A stretch of 64,000 nucleotides of DNA from Phyto melanocephala (taxonomy: Eukaryota > Arthropoda > Insecta > Diptera > Rhinophoridae), in the NCBI GenBank assembly GCA_941918925.1, contig OW799236.1:100456562-100520561 (forward strand), written 5' to 3'. Shown here one piece after another: positions 12,195-22,299 of this stretch (its first letter is position 1; each line of letters starts with the position of its first letter). The notes under the pieces are model-generated. The model saw nothing but the letters and a program-made list of their open reading frames with translations, did no database searches and was not told where the DNA came from. The position numbers and the translations under genes are program-made.

Positions 12195-12829
12195 TCAGGT
12201 ATTATTCATTTTTTCCATATCATGTGTATGTTCGCTGCTGTCACAGCCTTCCTCAATGGAGCCATCATTAATGCCAACATCCTTGCCAGCACTACCAATA
12301 TCGCCGGTAAATAAATGCAACAAACAGCTGCGTTTCACATACAAAAAGGCCACTAGTGCACACAAAAGAAAGGCGACACCAATTGAGCTGCCAATTAGTA
12401 GAGCACGCATTTTACGTTGTGATGGCACTTCAATTATTAATTCAGCACTGGGCACTTGGTCGCCGTCTGCAGAAATGGCCAATACACGTGCTTTAAATAT
12501 AGAATCTTCTTTGAGGTGTCGCAACTGATAAAAATTGTCAAATGTTTCGACAGTGCCAACGAGATGATGTTCAGGCTCCTTCCACCAGCGTACCGTATAC
12601 AGCCGTAAATTGTCTAGTCCTTGCTGTGGATGTTCCCAGTGCAGCAGCCAACCCTGTTGATTATTAATGGCACTTAAATTCCAGGGTGCACTTAAGCTAC
12701 CTGCACTTGGTAAAGGATTATTGCCATTGTTGTTGCTGCTGCTGCTTATTCCATGATACTGTGTGTGTTCCACATTTGTAGACTCAACGGCGCCGGCATT
12801 GTGTTCATATGCTGTAGCTTTCGATGATG
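12195..12829 (-). CDS. bdl: bdl-like last exon: FN3-2, transmembrane helix, short cytoplasmic tail
   Basis: The acceptor is TTTCTCTTTCAG, just above 12829; two exon bases complete a proline codon begun in the previous exon. The exon opens with a low-complexity Ser/Asn-rich stretch (SSSSNNNGNN), then an FN3 domain recognisable from APWNLSAINNQQGWLLHWEHP, the YTVRWW strand and FKARVLAISADG. The membrane anchor ALLIGSSIGVAFLLCALVAF is followed by basic VKRS, giving extracellular N and cytoplasmic C termini. The tail is about 45 residues, acidic and rich in Gly, Ser, Asp and Glu, ending EKMNNT and TGA at 12195-12197. I see no PDZ-binding motif or tyrosine signalling motif. The short tail is the main reason for choosing Borderless over Turtle. 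Confidence 0.9.
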
Positions 12830-13194
12830 CTGAAAGAGAAATTTAAATAAAAGCGAACAAATGTTGTAGAAATTTATCGAAAGGAAATAACGACTTGAAT
12901 GCAAATGTTTTTATAATTGTTTTTTAAGTTTCATATTTAATTATAGTACAGTATTGTCAGATAAATATAGAAAGAACAAAACAAAAAGACATCCATAAAA
13001 GTGTAAAAACAAAACGAAAATTTTATCAAGATATTATTTTTCAAATTTCTACTGAAGAAACTTTTTTAGACTTTTTCTTAAATAAAATTTTCCTAAAATT
13101 TTTTATAAAAAAAATTTCCAAGTATTGTTTACGTACTAAATATTGGTGAAAATTGCTAAAAAGTTTGTTTAAAATTCCTATTATAAATAAATAA

Positions 13195-14660
13195 ATAAAA
13201 ACTTTCTATAGAAAACTCTTCCACAGAATATCTATAAAATTTTTATAAAAAGTTTGTCTCGAATTTAAAATTGTTCAGAAATTTTTACAGAAAATTTGTC
13301 AGGAATTTCTATAGAAAATTTGTCAGAAATTTCTATAGAAAATCTGTCAGAAATTTCTATAGAAAATTTGTCAGAAATTTTTACAGAAAATTTGTCAGAA
13401 ATTTTTACAGAAAATTTGTCAGAAATTTCTATAGAAAATTTGTCAGAAATTTCTATAGAAAATTTGTCAGAAATCTTTACAGAAAACTTGTCAAAAATTT
13501 TTACAGAAAATTTGTCAAAAATTTTTACAAAAAATTTGTCAGAAATTTTTACAGAAAATTTTTCAGAAATATTTACAGAAAATTTTTCAGAAATTTCTAT
13601 AGAAAATTTGTCAGAAATTTCTATAGAAAATTTGTCAGAAATTTTTACAGAAAATTTGTCAGAAATTTCTATAGAAAATTTGTCAGAAATTTCTATAGAA
13701 AATTTGTCAGAAATTTTTGCAGAAAATTTGTCAGAAATTTTTACAGAAAATTTTTTAGAAATTTTTGCAGAAAATTTTTCAGAAATTTTTAAAGAAAATA
13801 TGTCACAATTTTTTACAGAAAATTTGTCAGAAATTTTTACAGAAAATTTTTTAGAAATTTTTGCAGAAAATTTTTCAGAAATTTTTACAGAAAATATGTC
13901 ACAATTTTTTACAGAAAATTTGTCAGAATTTTTTACAGAAAATTTGTCAGAATCTTTATTTAGAAATTTTTTTTAGAAATTTCTAAAAAAAAATTTTCAG
14001 AAATTTCTATAGAATATTTGCCAGAAATTTATATAGAAAATTTGTCAGAAATTTCTATAGAAAATTTGTCAGAAATTTCTATAGAAAATTTGTCAGAAAT
14101 TTTTGCAGAAAATTTGTCAGAAATTTTTACAGAAAATTTTTTAGAAATTTTTGCAGAAAATTTTTCAGAAATTTTTACAGAAAGTATGTCACAATTTTTT
14201 ACAGAAAATTTGTCAGAAATTTTTACAGAAAATTTTTTAGAAATTTTTGCAGAAAATTTTTCAGAAATTTTTACAGAAAATATGTCACAATTTTTTACAG
14301 AAAATTTGTCAGAATCTTTATTTAGAAATTTTTCTAAAAAAAATTTTTCAGAAATTTCTATAGAAAATTTGTCAGAAATTTCTATAGAAAATTTGTTAGA
14401 AATTTCTATAGAAAATTTGTTAGAAATTTCTATAGAAAATTTGTTAGAAATTTCTATAGAAAATTTGTTAGAAATTTCTATAGAAAATTTGTTAGAAATT
14501 TCTATAGAAAATTTGTCAGAAATTTCTATAGAAAATTTGTCAAAAATTTCTATAGAAAATTTGTCAGAAATTTCTATAGAAAATTTGTCAGAAAAAAAAT
14601 CTAAAAAATTTAATTTAATTTTTTAAAATTTCTAGCGAAATATTTGAACAATTTCCATAG
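13195..14660. repeat. Minisatellite array of a 24-bp unit inside the last bdl intron
   Basis: A unit of 24 bp, consensus TCAGAAATTTCTATAGAAAATTTG when split as TCAGAAATTTCTATAG + AAAATTTG, repeats about 50-55 times in the clean part 13275-14595, with decayed units on both flanks. The core TTTCTATAGAAA is a perfect palindrome. Variants include TTTACAG, TTTGCAG and CTATAG cores. A multi-unit block containing ATATGTCACAATTTTTTACAG recurs four times (near 13790, 13890, 14180, 14275), and about six near-identical units with TTGTTAG lie at 14390-14515. The long plus-strand open frames here are by-products of the 24-bp period, not genes. Confidence 0.95.
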
Positions 14661-15211
14661 AAAATTTATAATTTAAATAAAATAAAAAATAAAGATATTT
14701 CCTTTAGAGTGTGAATTTATTAAAATTTTCAAAAGGAAGAGAATTAATTAAACTATTAGTTTAAAGTTAATAAAGTTCTTTTAAATGTAAAAATTAAAAA
14801 TGTCTGAATTATTTTTGGAAATCATTAAAAATTTCGTAGAATTCAAAATTGGAAGAAACTTTTTTAAATAATTTACCGAAATTAAAAAAAATTTCGGAGG
14901 TCATCGAAAGTTTATTTGATAAAGATCCTATAGAATATTTTCGTTAAATAGAGTACTCATCGGAGTGTTAATTTGCTTGAAAAGTTCTTAAAAACTTAAC
15001 CTTAAAAATTTCTTCCTGCCAATTTCGTAACTGTGTATTATAGAATCAACATGGAAAATATATTTGTGCAACAATATATAAAAAATTTTTAAATTTTCCA
15101 TTCTAAATATAGTTTTTGGTATTAAACATGTAACAGTATGATTTATGTAAAAAGCTAAAAATTAAAAATGAACACACACACTCGCCCATTCTTATATTGA
15201 ATTAAACTTAC

Positions 15212-15418
15212 GTTGCGTTGAAAATCGAAATTGTTTACTGAACATGCCATCGCCATATTTATCCTGGCTCAGTACCATAAATTCATATTCGCGTCCTGGC
15301 TGCAGATGTTGTATTGTTGCCTCCATAACATTCTTTTGTACTATACGCATTGTGCGCCATTCGGGTGCATCCGTTAGACGATACCAAACTGTGTATTCTA
15401 GATTGGGCCGCAAGTATC
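15212..15418 (-). CDS. bdl: bdl-like exon: second half of FN3-1
   Basis: Acceptor CGCCATACAG lies above 15418 and donor GTAAGT below 15212. The exon supplies the C to G strands of the first FN3 domain: YLRPNLEYTVWYRL, then QHLQPGREYEFMVLSQDKYG (the conserved LxPGxxYxF/xV turn), ending in FRFSTQ. The first two bases join the previous exon's last base to make a Gly codon, and the last base joins the next exon to make Pro. An overlapping open frame on the plus strand is a shadow of this exon. Confidence 0.92.
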
Positions 15419-15419
15419 C

Positions 15420-16720
15420 TGTATGGCGGTATGAAATAAGAAAAAAAAGAAGTGAAAAAGGGGAGGGAAAAATAAAAATAACATTTATTCAATACATGTA
15501 TATCTACATACTAAAAGTAAGTTAAATGTGTACATAAATTTAAAAAAGCTGAAAAATATTCACAACTATATTCATAAATATGTGCGTTTAAATGGTAAAT
15601 TGAAATTGTTTTATTTAAATATTTAGCAGCGTATAAAAAACGGTTATCCACGGAATAGCACATATACACACGTATGCGTATGCTGTATGGATTTGTTGTG
15701 TGTCTTAAAAAGGATTTCAATTATTTTGTTTGTATAATTAAAATGCAATATAAATATTTTACTTTTACGTTAAAGCAGTATTTCTCACAACAAAATATTG
15801 TTAGTCAGTTAATGCGTATTTGAGAAATAGTATGTAAAGACACATTAGTAAGAGAGCACCGGTAAGATTTGGTACTTCTTATTACAAAAAATTATTTGAA
15901 ATTTTCTGATTCTTTAAACTTAACAACATAAATACTGGCACGATCTTATTTTATACAAAGTTATTGGAATTGTGCCTTTATTTGCAAAAAGTTTTACATT
16001 TTTGCGAATTGCTCGTGTAACAAATAATGGACCTTTAAATTTGGAGTCGTTGCCATAAAGAATAAGTAAATAAAAGAATAAAAAAATTATAAGCACTTTA
16101 TGACAGTAAGTGAAAGTTGGCCGATCCTGTATTACAGTTCTTTTAATGAGTAGGTGTTCTTAGGGTCGTATTTAAATAACTTTTGCAAATTTTAAAACGC
16201 TTAAAACTTTTTTTAAATGATGACACAATAAAGGAACGACACTTAGAACTTCTTGTGAATAAACAAAAATTAAAAAAAAAATTATTTTTTTTTTTAAAGG
16301 TATGTTTTGTAAACAACAAAAAAATTTTAAATATTTAACAATGACATTATTGAAAGAATGAAAGAACTATCTCTTATCTGTTGTAAGTTCCTACACAAAG
16401 CAGAAAAAAAAAACATACAAGCTCTATTTCATTATGGTAAAACAGCTAAAGTCAAACTTAACCCAGAACCGGTTCATAAATAAAATGCTGGCCAATGTCA
16501 CTATGAAAGCATCTATAAAAGTTAAAGTTCAATTCCAATTTTCTCAAAAGTAAATATTTTAATATTTGTCCTTTTAGCTCCAATCCACAGATATATGCTC
16601 GTATATAAGATTTCCGTGTAGATAATATTGTACTACGTCGTCCATTGCAGCTGAAATGAACTAGTTACAACATGGTCCTATGTAATGTATAGATCAAGTT
16701 ATTTAAATTCACATGAAAGC
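15420..16720. other. bdl intron, AT-rich, nothing recognised
   Basis: This intron sequence between the FN3-1 half exons has no open frame with a domain and no clear element ends. Short minus-strand open frames just above 15418 extend the exon frame into the intron and are not coding. Confidence 0.5.
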
Positions 16721-16723
16721 TTT

Positions 16724-17598
16724 AAAGGGTATGTATAGCTTTATCATTCCGTTTGTTATTTCTAAAATATTCATTTCCGATAAAGTATATATTTTCTGAA
16801 AGCTTATGAATAGGAGAGTCAATTAAGCTTTGTCCGTCTGTCCGTGTTATGGTTGAAATCAACTTTTGTAAACAACCATATGTTCCTTAGATCTGTGAAT
16901 GTTATTAAACTCTTGAAAATATCCGGGAATAAATTCCTATTAAAATTCAGCAAAATCGCCCCACGACTGCCTCTGTTTTTTCCCATATTTTTACCACCAA
17001 AATTAAAATTTTTCAGCCATAGAATATTTTATAGGCACCTTTAATACTTTTTGTAGATATAATATGCCTCTAGAGATGTTCGTGAACAATTTTGGATAAA
17101 TCGGGCTCTAATCGGTAAAGTTTTAGACAAAAAAAAACTTTTTTTTAAGTATATATTCCAAAAATTTACAAACGAAAATACATTTTTTTTTCAAGAGAGT
17201 CAATATTGATATCATCTGAAAGGACTTGAATAGCGCAATATAAGACATTATACAAAAAATTGAAATTCATTATGGCCGCCACTACGAAATGGCCACCATC
17301 ACAGTATTGATATCATATGAAAGTGCTTGACTAGGAGAATACAGTAAATTATTAAAAAATGTAAAATCCAAGATGGCGTCTAAAACAAAATGGCAAATCA
17401 AATTTGTTTAACCCCATCAATATGGGTATCAAATTAAAGGACTTGACTAGTAGAATACAGATAACTACGTACAAATTGGCGTTGGAAATAATTAAGAAAA
17501 ATAGCGTTTAACATGAAATATAGGTTAAGTTTCGATGTAGGATTATACCTATGTACATGATGGTGAAGGGTATTATCAGAATATAGCACTTTTACTTG
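16724..17598 (+). mobile_element. Helitron-like repeat, copy D, terminal hairpin deleted
   Basis: Closely parallels copy C throughout ('ACAACCATATGTTCCT', 'AAGATGGCGTCTAAA', 'ACATGATGGTGAAGGGTATT'), but the end goes straight from ATTATCAG to AATATAGCACTTTTACTTG: the hairpin arm TTCGGCACCGCCG is missing. It lies in the FN3-1 intron of bdl. Confidence 0.75.
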
Positions 17599-17609
17599 TT
17601 AAATAAGAG

Positions 17610-18205
17610 TTTGTAGTTAGGCGACTAATGTTTGTGGCTTAACAATTAAACTGTATAATGCTCGCTTAGGTACTCTTTCAGGTAGTGACAGAGAGTAGTT
17701 TTGAGATTACTCCGATGTAACATAAAGCTCGGTTATATGGCTTAGACCTGGCACATAGTAATGTTAAATTATTAATATTATCTCTATACATATGGGTGAT
17801 CTTTAGACTAGTCTTGTTCCATTATGGAGCATAATTTTCAAGAGTGTATAAACTAGTCACGTTATCTGCAGGGATGTGTATATTTATATATTATAATATT
17901 GTAAAACATAATAAAATAATATCTGTTACAAAACACAATAATTTATACAAAAATTACTACGGAAGCAGTAACTAGAATTAAAATTATCATAAATTACAAT
18001 TATATTTTAATTACTAAATGCTTTTACAAACTGCCAGTGTTGCCAGGTTTCTTTATACGCAGAAATTGCGGAATTTTTCCAAATGGTTAAATAATAGTTA
18101 TTTTATAAATAAGAAACAAAAATAAAGGTTTTGATAACTAAATCTTAAATTCTATATTTTTTAAATAAAATATAGAATTAAAAAATATTGATCTAAAATC
18201 TACAA
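17610..18205. other. bdl intron, AT-rich, nothing recognised
   Basis: No gene or element ends seen between Helitron-like copy D and the mariner MITE. Confidence 0.5.
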
Positions 18206-18208
18206 ATA

Positions 18209-18758
18209 AAGGGTCCGCCAAATAAATTTTTTTTTAAATGCTATAAAAAGTGTAGCTTCGGCTGTGTGGCACGTAGCGCCGTTCTGTTGAAACCAAATGT
18301 TGCCAATATTCTCCTCTTCAATTTTTGTGAACGAAAATTCTTTCAACATGACCCGATAACGATCGCCATTGACTACGGCTACTCCCTGCTAATTTTCGAA
18401 GAGAAATGGCCCAATTATGCCTCTTGACCAAAATCCGCACCAAACAGTGACATGTTTTGGGTGTATCGGCTTTTCAATGTATGCGTGCGGCTTTCTTGTG
18501 ACCCAAATGCTACAATTTTACTTGTTTACATACCCGCCAAGATCAAAATGAGCTTCATCTGAAAAGATGATTTTTTTTGGCAAAATCGGCCAAAGTAATG
18601 TCGCAATATTTCCCAGCGTTGTTCAAGCGTATACACAACCATATTCGTTGAGCGGAAGGATAAAACTAATTATCTGTCAAATCAGACATGAGCTAAGTGT
18701 GACCATTCACGAAATAAACACTAGTTGAAAAAAAAGAAACATTAGATGGGGGACCCTT
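18209..18758 (-). mobile_element. Mariner deletion derivative (MITE), 550 bp, minus orientation
   Basis: Ends AAGGGTCCGCC and GGGGGACCCTT are inverted and flanked by TA on both sides. On the minus strand it keeps pieces of a mariner-type transposase: the VNKQN..IW strand after the first Asp, HPKxVTVWCG-like sequence, a GPLFFEN-like strand and the second-Asp FQQNG.T.HTA-like block. It is the same internally deleted form as the copy at 41415. Confidence 0.85.
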
Positions 18759-18759
18759 T

Positions 18760-19440
18760 ATATGTTTATCTCCTAGAATTAGAAAAATTTAAAAAAAATT
18801 ATGTATAACTTTCTGCAAATAAAAATTGTATAGATTATTTGCAATAAAATTCAAAAACAGTGTTTTTATCGAAATTTTTTTTAACAAAAGAAAATTTTCT
18901 GAAAATTATAAAAAAATTTTTGCAAACTGTTATAAAAATTTTATAACATATTTTTATGATATTAAAATTATTAAAATTATATCTACGAATAGTTATTAGC
19001 TTTCTATGATTAGACCATTATTTTGTAATAATTAAATAACATAATTTTAATTTATTGAAACATTTTTAAAATCTCTTAAATGGCAACATTGGTCACATCA
19101 CTAATAAAAGTGATGTTCCATTGATGTCATTTTTCAATTAACTATAACTATTTGCAAATTGCGTACTTGCTTCTATGTACATAAGTATATGGCTTAAAGC
19201 GATGAATAATTTATTTATGGAAAAAAAGCTTGAAATAGTTTAAACATTTTTTAACTTACAAACAATTGTGACATTATGCTTTAAGATATAGTTCTACTAA
19301 TTACTTTAAGCAAACATTTTATTAATAAAATACAAATATATTCCCTACAAAATGTATCATATTTATGTAGTACAAAATTGAAGCTAAATTTCATAAAAGC
19401 ACACTCATATATTTATTTGTACCTGTGTAGGTGTAATGTA
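18760..19440. other. bdl intron, AT-rich, nothing recognised
   Basis: Homopolymer-rich sequence between the MITE and the Ig4/FN3 exon; no open frame of note. Confidence 0.5.
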
Positions 19441-19449
19441 GGCACTTAC

Positions 19450-19678
19450 CTGGTTGCCATCTTATTGTTATAGTTGTTTCTGTGCTATTAGCTGTTAAAT
19501 TATAGGGTGGCCTTGGTGATAAATTCTCAATCATTAATTCTGTTTCCGTTGTTATTGTGGCAGCTTCATTAGTTGCCACACATTCGTACATGCCACGATC
19601 TGTTTCAATGAGATTTGTTATGGTTAAAGTACCTTCCTTGATGGTGGCTCGTTCATCGGGTAAGGGTGAAGCATCCTT
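19450..19678 (-). CDS. bdl: bdl-like exon: second half of Ig4 and start of FN3-1
   Basis: Acceptor ATTACATACCACAG above 19678, donor GTAAGT below 19450. It begins in phase 0 with KDASPLPDERATIKEG, continuing the DWKR tryptophan strand of the upstream exon. It contains the Ig hallmark DRGMYECVATNEA with the second cysteine, then linker ENLSPRPPYNLTANSTETTI and the FN3 tryptophan in IRWQPG. The NLT and NST sequons are possible glycosylation sites. The open frame runs upstream past the splice site, but the acceptor and homology fix the start at 19678. The preceding intron is 14,377 bp and hosts the nested protease. Confidence 0.92.
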
Positions 19679-19689
19679 CTGTGGTATGT

Positions 19690-20365
19690 AATAAAAATTA
19701 GGAAACATTAACAGCATTTCCATGCATTTATATTAGCATAAATAGTAACAGTTATAAAAAGGTTAAAAGAGATAATTTTCGATAAAGGTGAAAAGTGAAT
19801 TTTTGGTGAGCAATTTAAAAACTATTGCCATTAATAGACATTTAAAATAAAAAGAATTTAACTATGTTTGAATATTTTGTTAAAATTTTTAAATTCATAA
19901 ATATATATTGTTTTTGGTACTTTTTTGTAAAATTATTTTTACAGGCTTATCACATATTTCGATCTAAATGTTTCTAATTTCAAGAAGTTTCCATCCTTTG
20001 CCGCCATTTAAATGATCTTCTTAAAAAATTACAAGCGAACCGGCAAGTCTGTTGAGTTCAGTTTGCTTGTTAATTGAATCTTATATGGAAATTAGTTTAA
20101 ATCTTGATGCAAAAATGTCTACAGTGACTGTCTGCTGACACTCATTAGAGCAGATAAACTCCTTGTCAAAACTCTAGGATCGGATTGTATGACAGCAGCT
20201 GCTTTCTGTATTTTCGAGCAAATTTATTTCTCTAGTACCAGTATTAACAGGGATTCTTTTATGTTTAGTACACCTTTTTTCATTGCCATTGAATCAATTT
20301 TTATTGTTATATATATGAGAAATATATGAGTTGATGTCGAGACGTTTTTTTTTTAATACTTAAAA
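19690..20365. other. Start of the 14.4 kb bdl intron, nothing recognised
   Basis: AT-rich sequence; no element ends or coding signal found. Confidence 0.45.
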
Positions 20366-20369
20366 AAAA

Positions 20370-21127
20370 CAAGTAAGAGCGCTATATTCGGCCGTGCCGA
20401 ATCTTATATACCCTTCACAACGTGTAGTCATGAAATAACAGTAGTTTGTGTTACCATTCATCCCATATGAAATACGTACATACATATATAAAAACATCCC
20501 ATTGTAAAATTATAAATTCACGTATGTATGTTAAAAAAACGAAAAAAAAAAAAAAAATTAAAAAAAAATTTAAAAAAAAATATTTAAAAAAAAATTAAAA
20601 AAAAAAATTATTATATAAAATTAAAATTATTATATAAAAAAAAAAAAAAAATAAAAAAAAAAATAATAAAAATATAAATAATATATTAAATAAAAAATAA
20701 AAAAAAAATTAAAAAAAAAACTTAAAAAAAATTTTTAAAAAAATTAAAAAAAAATTTTTTTTGGCTCAGCTGGGATTCGATGTTGGTTTTGTGAAAAAAA
20801 ATCGAGGTGGTCGTGGGTTTTTGCTCATATCTCTGTTGTTTATGTACCGATGTTTCTGATTTTCAATACCGACGAATACTCCCGAATATTTCTGATATTT
20901 TAATACCTTACCAGGGTCCAACCTATGTCGGGGGGCTTCAAAAAGTTGATTTCAACATACACACGGACAGACGGACAGACTGACAGACTGACAGGGCTTA
21001 ATCGACTTCCCTATTCATAAGCTTTCAGAAAATATATACTTTATGGGGTCGGAAATCAAAATTGTAGAAATTTCACACGGAATGACAAACCTATATATAC
21101 CCTTTTTCACTGTGTGAAGGGTATAAA
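20370..21127 (-). mobile_element. Helitron-like repeat, copy E, minus orientation
   Basis: Begins AACAAGTAAGAGCGC with hairpin TTCGGCCGTGCCGAA and ends CACTGTGTGAAGGGTATA. It holds the inverted family blocks, including the GACGGACAGACTGACAGACTG microsatellite-like segment (21 bp, given as GACGGACAGACTG + ACAGACTG). A poly(A)-rich tract fills about 20531-20757. Confidence 0.8.
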
Positions 21128-21129
21128 AA

Positions 21130-21855
21130 TATATAAATCTATGTATTTTTTTTGCTCTATGTGTTGGACGTGGTTAAGGGTTGAGTATAAAACTACTTAG
21201 AAAAGCTTTTTTTTTTAATTAAATCAATATTTTTCTGAGCAATAAAAAATATTTTTAAAGGCCTCTCATTGTACAATAGAGAATTAATTAAATTAATTTC
21301 AAATCATTTACTTCTCTGTTTTCTCAAACAGAGAAGAGAAATTGTGTAATTAATTTGCTACATTTGTATTCAGTGATGTACATATATTTTTTCTATAATT
21401 GGAAATTTTTCTATAAAAAAAATAAAACAAATAAATTCTTTTCTTAACAACTTTTAAAAATGTATAAAATTTGTTCATAACTTTAGTTTATTTATAAGTT
21501 CTGTTTAAATTGATAAGAAAAAATTATTTATTTTAAATTATTTACGTTTGTAGAATTTTTTAACTTCAATATACATAAACTTAAATTAATATAATATTTT
21601 ATGGACAGCAGATATATTATTAATATTGCATGAATAAAAAAATACACAGTCAAACTTTCCTTCAACGAACCAACTATAACAAATTAGTTTAGGTTTTCCT
21701 CACAGTATCATCTTTCTATAACGAATATCTCTTTAGCGTATTATTTCTCTTAAAAAAACCTTAAACTTAGACACAACTTGCGTTTGATATGCTAAACAAT
21801 CTCGTTATATTAAATTCTGTACATATATTTTTGTCGCAAAATCAAGCGTAACTGT
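21130..21855. other. bdl intron, AT-rich, nothing recognised
   Basis: No coding or element signal. The phrase TCTATAACGAATATCTC near 21714 echoes CCTATAACGAATTTTC near 23233, hinting at one decayed repeat, not resolved. Confidence 0.35.
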
Positions 21856-21859
21856 AAAA

Positions 21860-22290
21860 TAAAGCGTTTCCAAATTTGAAGTATTAATGGTCAATGTAAA
21901 TTGCTACAGGGAGAAGATGTGGCAGGAAATTGATGACATAGACGTAGAAAATATGAGGTTTCAATGGTGCCACTTGACACACATCACGACAAACAATAGA
22001 TCTTTGGAAAGAAATGTTCGAAAAACCTATTGTTTATAGTAGCAGACAAGTGGCCACCAAGATCATGTGATCGTACGATTTCATACCATCAGACTATTTT
22101 TTGTGGGATTTTCTGAAATGAAAAGTAACAGTTAAAGAGCTCAAAAACAACATTATCGAACAGCTATTAACTATTGACAACAGTTTAATGAAAAACGTGT
22201 TTGAGAATTTAGGTAAAAGATTGGAAGCCTAACGAGCTACTTGCTCGACATAATTTTTCATTTTTAACTGGAATCGGTTTTTAATAAACT
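21860..22290 (+). pseudogene. Mariner-like transposase C-terminal remnant
   Basis: Near 22045-22200, with frame breaks, the plus strand reads as KWPPRSCD, then an FCGIF.NEK segment equivalent to FLWGYLK, followed by a helical VKELKNNIIEQLLTI-like tail. The 5' half is not recognisable. Confidence 0.6.
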
Positions 22291-22299
22291 GAAATAAAA

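Noticed and set aside
13271..14626. Long plus-strand open frames of FYRKFVRN- and ISIENLSE-type repeats
   Set aside because: They exist only because the 24-bp unit is divisible by three and has no stop in those frames. They lie in a bdl intron on the opposite strand, with no start context, promoter or splice support.
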